From positions 1-30,832 of the forward strand of contig JBAZJT010000022.1 of NCBI GenBank assembly GCA_041651175.1: a stretch of DNA of 30,832 nt, given 5' to 3'. The stretch comes from Elusimicrobiales bacterium. GTDB taxonomy: Bacteria > Elusimicrobiota > Elusimicrobia > Elusimicrobiales > Elusimicrobiaceae. Position 1 is the stretch's first letter. Every line of letters begins with the position of its first letter. Shown here piece by piece: positions 7,287 through 15,948 of the stretch. Made by a program: the position numbers and the translations under genes. The notes beneath the pieces are model-generated. The model worked only from the letters and a program-made list of their open reading frames with translations, had not been told where the DNA came from and ran no database searches.

Positions 7287-10200
7287 TTGACCAGAAGGGT
7301 GTTGTGCTGCATTTTTTCCCTGCTTTTAACGGCGGGGTATTGTCGCTTGGCGCAGGCTCAGCCGGGCGGCCAGCACCCGCTTTTTGACAGAACCGCGTTC
7401 GACACGATGTTTTCGGAAGAGGCGCAGCCTTCCACCGCGGCGACGCAATCGCCGCCGGCGCAGCCCGGCGCGCAGGAGCAGGAACTGTTCGGGCCGGAAT
7501 GCGACCTCCCCGAATTCCCGCCGGAGCCGCAATACTCGCAGCAGAGATGGAACGAAATGCGCAGGGATGTGGAATCCGGAGCCTATCTGCGGCTGTTCGA
7601 CGTTGTGGAGGTTTCCAATGTGGCCGTCTCCACCGCGCCGCAGGAACTGCCGCCCTCGCTTGAAATGCCGGGGTACGGCACCTCCATGTCTGTCACGGGA
7701 AGAAAAACGCTGGGATTCTCGTTCAACTCCAAACGTTATCTCAACGAACAGACCACCACCCGCCCGCAAACGCTGAGCACCTTTGATTTGCAGCAGCAGT
7801 TGCAGGTGAGAATGCAGGGCAAGGTGGGGCCGCGCATCACCGTCAACATAGATTACGACGACACGCGCACGGACAAGCAGGACATTTCCATCTCCTACAA
7901 GGGCGAGGACACCGACGTGGTGCAGAACGCCTCTTTCGGCGATATAGACCTGTCGCTGCCGTCGTCTGAATTCGTGCAGTACAACAAGCAGCTCTTCGGC
8001 ATACGGATGGACGTCAAATACGGCGGGCTGCGCGGCATATTCATCGGCAGCCGAACAAAAGGCACCACTAAAACCAAGGAATTCGTGGGCAATACCGCCT
8101 ATCAGGGCAAGGATATTCTGGACACGCAATACCTGCGCCGCCAGTACTACGATTTGTCATTCGGCAGCGCCGCGATCCGGCTGCCTATCAAACAGGGCTC
8201 GGAAAAGGTGTATCTGGACAACCAGTCCTACCTCACCGCCAACAATGTGGACGTCTTTGACATGACCGCCGACGACCTGGGCATAGAAACCTCCTCGTAC
8301 ACCGGCAGGTTCAGGCTGCTGGCCGCCGGCGTGGATTACACGGTGGACTATGTGAAGGGCATTATGAAATTCAGGGGCGCGCTGGGCTCGCAGGACGTGG
8401 TGGCCGTGAACTTCATCAACGCCGACGGGACGGAGCTGCGCTGGAACTCCTCCACATTCCCCTATACCGCCAACGGCACAGGGCTTTACAAAATCGCAAA
8501 GACCATAGGCGACGTGCCCATTTCCTCAGACACGCAGAAGCAGGCGCTGGAACTGGGCTACCAGCGCGAGATGAAGACCTACTATTCCGTCGGCCAGACC
8601 CAGATAGTGCGCGACGACGGGCGCGGCAATTTCATGCTTAAGGTGCAGGACCTCAACCGCAACAATACCGGAGAAAAGCTGAACCCGCCGCAGTATTACC
8701 CCGATTACATAGACGTGGATTTTGAAAACGGCATATTCAACCTCAAAAAACCCTTCGGCAGCGTGTACTGCTCCACCTGCGCCAATCCGCCGCAGGACCC
8801 GGACATTTACGCGCCGACGCCGGTATCCAAGTATATAATCCGGGCGGAATTCATCTCCCGCGTGAAGACTTTTTATCTGGAGCCGCGCATAGTCTCCCAG
8901 AGCGAAAGCGTGGTTATAGACGGCTCCAAACTCAACCGGAACCTGGATTATTACATAGACTACGATTCGGGCTATATCACCTTCTACAACGAAAGCCGCA
9001 TACAGTCCTCCAGCAAGATAGACGTCACCTACGACGTCTCGCCGTTCGGCGGGCTGGGAACCTCGTCGCTGGTGGGAACGCGGGTGTCCTACGACCTCAA
9101 CTCGCATGTATCCGTCGGCGGCACCGCGCTTTACCAGACCGCGGCGAAAAGTTCCATGGCGCCGGACATTTCCGACGTGGCAAAGAGCCTGTTCGTCTAT
9201 GAGGCCGACGCGCATTTCAACGACATCTCGCCCCTGTCTTTCCTGAAAGCCAGCTTCGCGCTGGAGGCGGCGCAAAGCAAGAGCAACCCGAACCTCAACG
9301 GCTTCGCGCTCATAGACAATATGGAGGGCGTAAAGCAGCAGGATTCCGCGCCCATGCAGTACGACCAGTGGCAGATGGCCTCCAACCCCACGCTGGGCCC
9401 GGCGGACCCCGCCGCCGTCGGCTGGTACACGGAGAAGGCGCCCGTCCTGTCCATAAACCCGGGCGCGCAGTCGTCGCCGGGGGCGACGCAGGACGTGCTG
9501 GACGTAAATTACGACCTGTCTGTTTCCTCCGAGACGTCCATAGTGTACCCGTTCAGCGATTCGGGGCTGGATTTCTCGCAGAAAAACATGCTGGAGCTTG
9601 TGGTCTATGCGGACGGGACCCCCATGGCCCCCGCGCCGCAGCTGAATATCCATCTGGGACAAATCAACGAGGATTCGGACAATGCCGGCGGCATGACGCT
9701 GCGCTGCGCCAACGGCGCCACGCTCTACAACGCGCCAAAGACGGAAGACCTCAACTGCAACGGCCAGCTGGACCAGGACGAGGATATCGGCTGGCTTTAT
9801 TCGCCCGCCCTGCTCTCAACCAAACGCTACGGCGCGAAAAACGGCAGGGTGGACGCCCAGGACTTAAACCATAACGGCAGGCTGGATTCCCAGGATTTTT
9901 CCGGCGGGGATTTCGGCTATGTGGGCATAGAATACCCCGTCTTTACCGACACCAACGACAGCAATGCCAAAAAAGCCGCGCTGGATTTCACCGGCTGGCA
10001 CACCCTGCAGGTGCCGATAGTAATCCCCTCCACGGCGGCATACAACTGGTCTTCCATAAAGCAGATGAGAATTTCGCTCAAACGTTCGCCGCTGCCGGGG
10101 GCCAGGACGCAGGGGACCATCAAATTCGCCCGGCTCTCGGTTACGGGGACCTCATGGACAGTGGCGACTTCCACCGTAACCCAGCCGGGGACGGTAACCC

Positions 10201-12713
10201 TTTCCGGCGAAAACAATGTGGACAACCCGGAATACACCCCCATATTCTCCGCCGGCGGCGAGGCGCAGCAGGTGTTCGGCGACCTTTACGGCTCGGTTTC
10301 CGAGATGCAGCAGGCCACCAATTCCAAGAATTTGTCGGAGCAGTCGCTGCAAATCACATACACCTCCACCGGGCCGGCGCGCGTGGCGGCGCAGCGGCGG
10401 TTCACAAACCCCATAGATATTTCCCAGCACGGGCAGTTCCGATTCCTGGTCAATAACCCGACCGGCGCGCTGCCCGCCCAGACCGAAATCAGCACCACCA
10501 CCATGTTCTTTGTCCGCATTGGCGACGACGCCAATTACCAGGAAGCCTCCTTCCCGCTGGACTTCACCGGCTGGCGGCTGTATGTGCTCAACCAGGAAGA
10601 CGTAAACGGCGACCAGATTTCCGACTTCTGGACCAACGGCTGCAATTACACGGTCAACATAGCGTCGGCGGGGCTGGCCAATTTCCAGCAGGTCAGCCTT
10701 CTCACCGCCGGCATACGCGCCACAGACGGCAACACCCATACCGGCACCGTCTGGCTGGATGAAATACACGTGGGCGCGCCCCGCTCGCTTACCGGCAATG
10801 CCAGAATGGTCAAGGCCGACTTTTCGCTTGGCGACTGGATTGATTTCGGCGGCAAATACCGCTTCCTGGACCGCAATTTTGAAACGCCGGTCAGCGTCTC
10901 CTCGCGGCAGGACAACGAGCAGGACACGGCCTACGGCAGGCTCAAGAAATTCTCTTTCCTGCCGGTGGAGGCCAATTACACCCGCCAGGTGGTTACCACG
11001 CCCAACACCCTCAACACCGGCAACAACAACTTCGTCAACTCGCTGCAGCAGGGAACCGTCAGGAGCGAGGCGGGCAACGTCAACGGCCAGCTTATTCTGG
11101 GCGCGCTGCCCAGGTTTAACGGCGGTTATTCGTTCAACCAGACAAAATACGAGATGCTGACCCGGCTGGACGACAGGCATTCCTATACCGGCGGCATGAC
11201 ATATGCCGCGCCGTTCCAGTACGGCCTTAAATCGCTGGAGCTGGGGTATACTTATGCCGCCAGCAAAACCACCTTTGATTCCATGCAGGTGCTGGTAAGC
11301 ACCGGCTATTACAACTCAAACGAGATAACCAACGCCTACAGCGCCAAGGCCGCGCTGACCCCCTGGGCGGGCAGCTCGCTTGCCCCGGCATATTCGCTGA
11401 CAAAGGTGGACGAATCGCGCGACGATTTCACCTCCGGCGCGCCGGTCCACAGCAGCTATCACAAGTCCATGCAGGTAACGGCCGGATTTACCGGCAATCT
11501 CAAGCTACTGTCCTGGCTGAACCCGTCCGTAAACTACAGCGCGACGAATATAGAGAACAACAATCTCTCCGTCACCACCGTTACCGTGGGCGCAAACGAC
11601 ACGGTATACGGCGTCGGCCAGATAAAAACCGTCAACCGCACGGCAAACGGCGGCATAAACCTCAACCTCAACATGGCCGACATACTGCCCGGCGTGAAAC
11701 CGCTGCGCACGTTGAATCTGGCCAACTCCTATCAATTGCAGGACGGCGATTCGTGGCAGAACGTGGAGCAGAGCCTCAACACCGCCAACGCCCTCTGGCT
11801 GCGCTCGTCGCTCAAGCCCGAAAACCCCTACGCCCAGCGCACCAATCTGACGCTGCGCGACACCTATTCGTCAACCCAGAAATGGCAGCCGCTGGACGCC
11901 TATGACATGGGCAACCGGCTGTCTCCTCTTAAAACACTGTCCATAACCAACAACTACAGCACCTCCATCACCAGGACCGAGGTTACCGGCACCGCCAGCC
12001 GGGTGGTAACCACCACCCTGCCGGACCTTGTAACCACCCTCTCGCAGGTGGAGAATTTCTTCGGCGCGCCCGGCTGGATGAATAACGCTGTCGTAAACCT
12101 TAAATACTCCAACCGCCTCACCAATACCGAAGCCGTCAGCGCCGCCACGGACAAGGCCTACGGCGCGGACCTGCGGTTCCTGCTGATGAAATGGATGGAC
12201 ACGCTGCTAAGCTGCAATATCAGGACGTCGGAGCAGTTTGACCTGCGGGTGAACCAGTCCGCCCAGAACACCCTGCACCGCGACGCGACGCTGCAGGGCA
12301 CTTTTGACATACGCAAATTCTGCTTCACCCCGAAAGTGGATTACAATTATGACGAGACACTGCAGGGCGCCAGTTCCATAACCCAGCAGACCACCACCAT
12401 CACCCCCGCGCTTATGGTGCGCGCGGACCTGAACCTCCCCAAAGGGCTGCTGCTGCCTTTCATGAGCAAGCCGCTGATGTTTACAAACCGCATCATCTGG
12501 ACCAACAACCTGAGCTACGAGATAAAACGCTCTCCGGTTACGGTGATGGACAACGCCAACACGCTGAACTTCACCACCACGGCGGACTGCGAGCTGGCCA
12601 AAAACCTGCGCCTTACCGTCAACGGCGCGCTGCAGCGGCTGTGGCACAAATACCTGCCGCAGGAGGATTTCATCGCCTACCAGGCAGGCTCCATGATGAC
12701 ATTGCAGTTCTGA
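7287..12713 (+). CDS. sprA: SprA/Sov-like outer-membrane T9SS translocon protein
   Basis: SprA is the very large beta-barrel through which T9SS cargo leaves the cell. This protein has about 1808 aa (F. johnsoniae SprA has about 2400). The SprA N-terminal signature lies at about residues 175-260: QGKVGPRITVNIDYDD, then a segment with GEDTDVVQNASFGDIDLSL and QLFGIRMDVKYG. Two calcium-loop-like segments, DLNCNGQLD and DLNHNGRLD, lie near 820-870. The C-terminal half is rich in alternating aromatic strands and ends in Phe, as outer-membrane barrels do. The TTG at 7287 gives a good signal peptide (TRR, hydrophobic core, AQA) and has GAGG six bases upstream. A GTG at 7218 in the same frame would add 23 residues. 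It is monocistronic, divergent from nadK. Confidence 0.88.
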   Translation: MTRRVLCCIFSLLLTAGYCRLAQAQPGGQHPLFDRTAFDTMFSEEAQPSTAATQSPPAQPGAQEQELFGPECDLPEFPPEPQYSQQRWNEMRRDVESGAYLRLFDVVEVSNVAVSTAPQELPPSLEMPGYGTSMSVTGRKTLGFSFNSKRYLNEQTTTRPQTLSTFDLQQQLQVRMQGKVGPRITVNIDYDDTRTDKQDISISYKGEDTDVVQNASFGDIDLSLPSSEFVQYNKQLFGIRMDVKYGGLRGIFIGSRTKGTTKTKEFVGNTAYQGKDILDTQYLRRQYYDLSFGSAAIRLPIKQGSEKVYLDNQSYLTANNVDVFDMTADDLGIETSSYTGRFRLLAAGVDYTVDYVKGIMKFRGALGSQDVVAVNFINADGTELRWNSSTFPYTANGTGLYKIAKTIGDVPISSDTQKQALELGYQREMKTYYSVGQTQIVRDDGRGNFMLKVQDLNRNNTGEKLNPPQYYPDYIDVDFENGIFNLKKPFGSVYCSTCANPPQDPDIYAPTPVSKYIIRAEFISRVKTFYLEPRIVSQSESVVIDGSKLNRNLDYYIDYDSGYITFYNESRIQSSSKIDVTYDVSPFGGLGTSSLVGTRVSYDLNSHVSVGGTALYQTAAKSSMAPDISDVAKSLFVYEADAHFNDISPLSFLKASFALEAAQSKSNPNLNGFALIDNMEGVKQQDSAPMQYDQWQMASNPTLGPADPAAVGWYTEKAPVLSINPGAQSSPGATQDVLDVNYDLSVSSETSIVYPFSDSGLDFSQKNMLELVVYADGTPMAPAPQLNIHLGQINEDSDNAGGMTLRCANGATLYNAPKTEDLNCNGQLDQDEDIGWLYSPALLSTKRYGAKNGRVDAQDLNHNGRLDSQDFSGGDFGYVGIEYPVFTDTNDSNAKKAALDFTGWHTLQVPIVIPSTAAYNWSSIKQMRISLKRSPLPGARTQGTIKFARLSVTGTSWTVATSTVTQPGTVTLSGENNVDNPEYTPIFSAGGEAQQVFGDLYGSVSEMQQATNSKNLSEQSLQITYTSTGPARVAAQRRFTNPIDISQHGQFRFLVNNPTGALPAQTEISTTTMFFVRIGDDANYQEASFPLDFTGWRLYVLNQEDVNGDQISDFWTNGCNYTVNIASAGLANFQQVSLLTAGIRATDGNTHTGTVWLDEIHVGAPRSLTGNARMVKADFSLGDWIDFGGKYRFLDRNFETPVSVSSRQDNEQDTAYGRLKKFSFLPVEANYTRQVVTTPNTLNTGNNNFVNSLQQGTVRSEAGNVNGQLILGALPRFNGGYSFNQTKYEMLTRLDDRHSYTGGMTYAAPFQYGLKSLELGYTYAASKTTFDSMQVLVSTGYYNSNEITNAYSAKAALTPWAGSSLAPAYSLTKVDESRDDFTSGAPVHSSYHKSMQVTAGFTGNLKLLSWLNPSVNYSATNIENNNLSVTTVTVGANDTVYGVGQIKTVNRTANGGINLNLNMADILPGVKPLRTLNLANSYQLQDGDSWQNVEQSLNTANALWLRSSLKPENPYAQRTNLTLRDTYSSTQKWQPLDAYDMGNRLSPLKTLSITNNYSTSITRTEVTGTASRVVTTTLPDLVTTLSQVENFFGAPGWMNNAVVNLKYSNRLTNTEAVSAATDKAYGADLRFLLMKWMDTLLSCNIRTSEQFDLRVNQSAQNTLHRDATLQGTFDIRKFCFTPKVDYNYDETLQGASSITQQTTTITPALMVRADLNLPKGLLLPFMSKPLMFTNRIIWTNNLSYEIKRSPVTVMDNANTLNFTTTADCELAKNLRLTVNGALQRLWHKYLPQEDFIAYQAGSMMTLQF

Positions 12714-12899
12714 AAGCCGGACAGGAACACGCAGCCGTCAGCGGGCGCGGCGACTGCCAATGGCGCGCGGAGACCGGCGCGGAATTTGACGAGCATATCT
12801 GTCCGGTATGTGGAGGAATTTCCGCGCAGGAATGTCCCGCCGGCTGCCGCCGAATTCCGCTGCCCAGCCGCGGAGAATTACCCCGCCCCCCGGCTTTTT
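12714..12899. repeat. gene-free stretch with one copy of the repeat-family core
   Basis: The stretch between sprA and the 157-bp palindrome holds GCCGCCGAATTCCGCTGCCC (12846-12865). It is nearly identical to the core at 22002-22021 and 26252-26271, so this is another copy of the family. A reading frame with a CPVCGG motif crosses it but has no independent start. No promoter is evident. Confidence 0.5.
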
Positions 12900-13056
12900 A
12901 ACCTGAAAGTTTCAGTTGGCGCAAGGACCGAGGCGAAAAAGCGCAAAATAATGCCGAACAAAACTATCCGCGCGTGCTCCACGGCACGAAAGGATAATTT
13001 TGGCAGCATGAAACGATTTTTCGCCGAATCCCGCGGCCAACTGAAATTTTCAGGTT
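12900..13056. repeat. 157-bp near-palindromic element with 21-bp terminal inverted repeats
   Basis: The ends 12900-12920 and 13036-13056 are inverted copies matching at 20 of 21 bases (AACCTGAAAGTTTCAGTTGG and its complement). Pairing continues inward in blocks: GGCGAAAAA at 12932 with TTTTTCGCC at 13019, and a TATCC/GGATA pair near the centre. The whole element can fold into one long imperfect hairpin. It carries no gene and lies between the convergent sprA and ruvB. The terminal sequence resembles the ends of the 21961-22037 palindrome. It could be a MITE-like element or a structured transcript. Confidence 0.75.
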
Positions 13057-13080
13057 AAGCGGACCCTGCCTGTGCCTGCC

Positions 13081-13120
13081 TCAATAAAACAAGGCGTCCT
13101 GCCTGGCTGGAGCAGGCAGG
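13081..13120 (-). terminator. possible terminator overlapping the 3' end of ruvB
   Basis: On the minus strand CCTGCCTG (13120-13113) and CAGGCAGG (13105-13098) form an 8-bp stem with a 7-base loop, inside the last ruvB codons. A T-rich TTGTTTTATT follows five bases later and includes the stop codon. The gap before the T-run weakens the case. Confidence 0.4.
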
Positions 13121-14103
13121 CCCAGGTGCTCGAATGCCTGCTTTGTCGCGACGCGGCCGCGCGGGGTGCGGGCCAGAAAACCGGTCTTGATAAGGTACGG
13201 CTCTATAACATCTGTGATGGTGTCCACTTCCTCGGAAAGCGCAACCGCCAGCGTCTCCGCCCCGACGGGGCCGCCGCCGAATTTTTCCGCGACGACAGAC
13301 AAAAGCCTGCGGTCCGCCGCGTCCAGCCCCAGCGGGTCTATCTCCAGAGCGCGCAGCGCCTCGCCCGCCACTTTGCCGGTGATGACGCCCCCGCCTTTGA
13401 CCTGCGCGAAGTCGCGCACCCGGCGCAGCAGCCGGTTGGCGATTCTGGGCGTACCGCGCGAGCAGGCCGCAAGCCGGGCAAGCCCGTCCGGCTCCGCTTC
13501 TATTTTAAGCAGCGCGGCAGAGCGGGCGAGTATGCATTCTATTTCCGCATTCTCGTAAAATCCCAGGTGGAAAACTATGCCGAACCTGTCGCGCAGCGGG
13601 CCGGTCAGCAGGCCGCTGCGCGTGGTCGCGCCTACCAGCGTAAAGCGCGGTATCGCCAGCCGCAACGTGGTGGAGCCGGGGCCTTTGCCGGTGTTTATGA
13701 AGAAATTGAAATCCTCCATCGCCGGGTAAAGCGCCTCCTCCACGGCGGGGTTAAGGCGGTGTATCTCGTCCACGAAAAGAATGTCGCCGGCGGCAAGCTC
13801 GGTGGTGAGCATGGCGGCCAGGTCGCCGGGCCGGGCCAGCACGGGACCGGCGGTTATCTTGATATTGACACCCATCTCCCGCGCCAGGATGTGCGCCAGA
13901 GTGGTCTTGCCCAGCCCGGGCGGCGAGTAAAAGAGGCAGTGGTCCAGCGCCTCGCCGCGTTTTCTGGCAGCTTCTATGAAAACGCGCAGGTTTTCCTTTA
14001 TCTTGTCCTGCCCGACGAATTCGTCCAGCGCGGCGGGGCGCAGCGAGGTTTCGGATGCGGTTTCCCCGTCCAGCGGCCTGGAGTTGAGCGTTTCGTTTTT
14101 CAT
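13081..14103 (-). CDS. ruvB: Holliday junction branch-migration ATPase RuvB
   Basis: RuvB forms the hexameric motor that drives branch migration of Holliday junctions together with RuvA. At 340 aa it has the usual length. The N-terminus RPAALDEFVGQDKIKENL is the family signature. Walker A reads PPGLGKTTLA, with Ser where the family usually has the leading Gly. Walker B is in DEIHRLNP, sensor 1 in GATTRSGLL, and the C-terminal winged helix ends near TPRGR. The ATG overlaps the ruvA stop by four bases (ATGA), so the two are translationally coupled. It is the last gene of the yebC-ruvC-lipoprotein-ruvA-ruvB unit. Confidence 0.97.
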   Translation of the reverse strand: MKNETLNSRPLDGETASETSLRPAALDEFVGQDKIKENLRVFIEAARKRGEALDHCLFYSPPGLGKTTLAHILAREMGVNIKITAGPVLARPGDLAAMLTTELAAGDILFVDEIHRLNPAVEEALYPAMEDFNFFINTGKGPGSTTLRLAIPRFTLVGATTRSGLLTGPLRDRFGIVFHLGFYENAEIECILARSAALLKIEAEPDGLARLAACSRGTPRIANRLLRRVRDFAQVKGGGVITGKVAGEALRALEIDPLGLDAADRRLLSVVAEKFGGGPVGAETLAVALSEEVDTITDVIEPYLIKTGFLARTPRGRVATKQAFEHLGLPAPARQDALFY

Positions 14104-14711
14104 GATACTTTTTTGAGCGCGCGGCGCAGCAAATCCTCCACGGCTTCCTGCGGGGAGATGCCCTCGCTGTGCAACGCCTCCACCGCTTTTTTGACCTCGG
14201 ATGCGGAATATCCAAGAGAGGACAGCGCCTCGTATACCTGAAAGACATTGCCCCCCCGCCCTGCGGTTTCGGCGGACAACGTTGCGCCTTCCGCCGGCAG
14301 CGCGCCCAGCTTGTCTTTGAGCGAGACTATCAGCTTCTCGGCGGTTTTGCCGGTAAAGCCGAAAATGCCGGTCAGCAGCCGCGCGTCGCGCGAAATAACC
14401 GCCCGGCGGAAATCCGGCAGGCTTTTGAGAGCCTTGCCCAGCAGCTCCAGCGATTTGCGCGCCCCGGTTCCCGGAACGCAGTCCCTGAAAAGGTCAAAAA
14501 GCTCCCTCTCCGCAACCGTGCGGAAGCCGTAAAGCGCGGTGCCGTCGTAGGGGGAAAGCGATTCGCGTATGTAAAGCTCCGCCGCGGCGCCCTCGCGCAT
14601 GCCGTCCAGCGCGGCCTGGGCCAGGTTCACCTCGTAGCCCACCCCGCCGGCGATTATTATGGCCGCGCCTTCCGTTTTCCTGAAAATTTCGCCTTTGATG
14701 TAGGCTATCAT
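14100..14711 (-). CDS. ruvA: Holliday junction DNA-binding protein RuvA
   Basis: RuvA binds the four-way junction as a tetramer and loads RuvB. The product has 203 aa. The N-terminal OB-fold begins MIAYIKGEIFRK. The helix-hairpin-helix region is less canonical than usual (LFRDCVPGTGARKSLELLG). The C-terminal UBA-like domain (YSASEVKKAVEAL) contacts RuvB. I prefer the ATG at 14711 to the GTG immediately before it, as family members start with M-I. The preceding lipoprotein gene ends in TGATG at this point. Confidence 0.93.
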   Translation of the reverse strand: MIAYIKGEIFRKTEGAAIIIAGGVGYEVNLAQAALDGMREGAAAELYIRESLSPYDGTALYGFRTVAERELFDLFRDCVPGTGARKSLELLGKALKSLPDFRRAVISRDARLLTGIFGFTGKTAEKLIVSLKDKLGALPAEGATLSAETAGRGGNVFQVYEALSSLGYSASEVKKAVEALHSEGISPQEAVEDLLRRALKKVS

Positions 14712-15382
14712 CACCGTACCGCCGGCACAGGGAACTCAAGCCAGTTCCGGTTGACCCTGTAGAGTATTGATGACGGGCGGCTCAGCATGGCGTCGCTGAT
14801 GCCGTCGTGGTCCACCTGTTTCGGCGCGATGCCGCCGGGCAGGCCGGGTTTTTGCGCCGCGGAAACTATCTCCTTCATGTAATCGGCCCGCGCGGCGGAT
14901 AGATAGCGGCGATAGCACACCTGCTCGCCGCTTTCGTCCAGCCAGTTCTTGTCTTCGGCGGGGGCGGCTATCGCGCCCGCGTTGTCCGGCAAGCTGTTCC
15001 AGAACATAATCACCGAAGACATTCCGTCCCGCGAGCAAAGCACTGCCCAGTCCGTCTGTCCCGGCCTGTCAAAGCTGCCGCTGATAACATTGTGCGGCGC
15101 GGAAAAACCCGCCGCCTGCGGTATGGTACAGCGGCGCCGTTCCAGTTCCGCGCGCAGCTTCGCCGGCAGTTTCGGGAATGCGGATGGCGGCAGCCTTTTG
15201 ATTTCATGCGCGGCGCGCGCCAGCAGCCGGGCGCGCGCGCGCTGCAACTGCATCATCTCCTCGCCCGCCCCGGAATGAGAGTGTTTCAGCAGCGATACCG
15301 CTTTTGCCGGGTCCGTTTTGCCTGAAGGGGGGTTGCCGCAGCCCGCAAGCAGCGCGAAAACGGCCAGGACTAACACGTTCAT
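14711..15382 (-). CDS. predicted lipoprotein of unknown function inside the ruv operon
   Basis: A 223-aa product with a lipoprotein signal peptide: MNVLVLAVFALLAGC, with lipobox LAGC and the lipidated Cys at residue 15. A helical Arg-rich stretch (about 45-85) follows. The rest contains CTIPQ and NVISGSFDRPGQTDWAVLCS, a pattern I associate with uncharacterised conserved proteins; no function is known to me. The start at 15382 overlaps the ruvC stop (ATGA) and the stop abuts ruvA, so it is cotranscribed with ruv genes. An in-frame ATG at 15448 would destroy the signal peptide and overlap ruvC further. The product should sit in the envelope while its neighbours act on DNA. Confidence 0.75.
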   Translation of the reverse strand: MNVLVLAVFALLAGCGNPPSGKTDPAKAVSLLKHSHSGAGEEMMQLQRARARLLARAAHEIKRLPPSAFPKLPAKLRAELERRRCTIPQAAGFSAPHNVISGSFDRPGQTDWAVLCSRDGMSSVIMFWNSLPDNAGAIAAPAEDKNWLDESGEQVCYRRYLSAARADYMKEIVSAAQKPGLPGGIAPKQVDHDGISDAMLSRPSSILYRVNRNWLEFPVPAVR

Positions 15383-15948
15383 GCCGCCGCCTCCGCCGCG
15401 GACGCGGCGCGGACCAGTTTCTGATACGGCGCGGTCTTGCAGTGGCACAACGCGATGGCGGCGGCGTCGGCCACGTCGTCTGGCGAAAGCGGGAATTCCA
15501 TCCGCAGCAGCAGCTGCACCATTCTCTGCATCTGCGGTTTCTGGGCGGCGCCGCTGCCGGTGAGCGTTATTTTGACGCGGCGCGGGTCATAGGACGCTAT
15601 CTCCAGCCCCGCCTGCTGCGCGGCCAGCAGAATAACGCCGCGCGCCTGTATGGTGGCCGCCACCGTGGCGGCGCGCTTGGTGAAAAACATCGCCTCTATC
15701 GCCACGGCCTGCGGCTTATGCCCGGCAACGACAGCGCTTATTTCTGAGTGCAGTATTTCCAGCCGGCGGGGCAGCGGGTCGCGCGGGGAGGTGTGTATAA
15801 GCCCGGCGCGCACGAAAAACGGGTTGGAGCGCGCATCGGTTTCCAGGACGGCCCAGCCGGTCCTGTCCAGTCCGGGGTCTATGCCCAGAGTCCTAACTCT
15901 CGATTTTTGAGAGCAGGTCGTCTGGGATGTCAAAGTTGGAGTAGACAT
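15379..15948 (-). CDS. ruvC: Holliday junction resolvase RuvC
   Basis: RuvC cuts Holliday junctions symmetrically with two metal ions. The four acidic residues are present: Asp24 in LGIDPGLDRTG, Glu85 in AIEAMFF, and Asp158 and Asp161 in SPDDVADAAAIALCH. QARGV is also present. At 189 aa it carries about 17 extra N-terminal residues against E. coli. The only ATG in frame lies at 15948, inside the yebC reading frame, giving a 56-bp overlap. A TTG at 15933 is the alternative. There is no ATG, GTG or TTG closer to the conserved core, so the overlap appears real. Order yebC-ruvC is common in bacteria. Confidence 0.93.
   Translation of the reverse strand: MSTPTLTSQTTCSQKSRVRTLGIDPGLDRTGWAVLETDARSNPFFVRAGLIHTSPRDPLPRRLEILHSEISAVVAGHKPQAVAIEAMFFTKRAATVAATIQARGVILLAAQQAGLEIASYDPRRVKITLTGSGAAQKPQMQRMVQLLLRMEFPLSPDDVADAAAIALCHCKTAPYQKLVRAASAAEAAA

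Noticed and set aside
12641..12901. 86-aa frame with a CPVCGG...CPAGC zinc-ribbon-like motif
   Set aside because: Its only start lies inside sprA in another frame, there is no ribosome-binding site, and it runs through a copy of the intergenic repeat.
13072..14241. 389-aa frame opposite ruvB
   Set aside because: It is the antisense shadow of a clear RuvB reading frame in GC-rich DNA and resembles no protein family.
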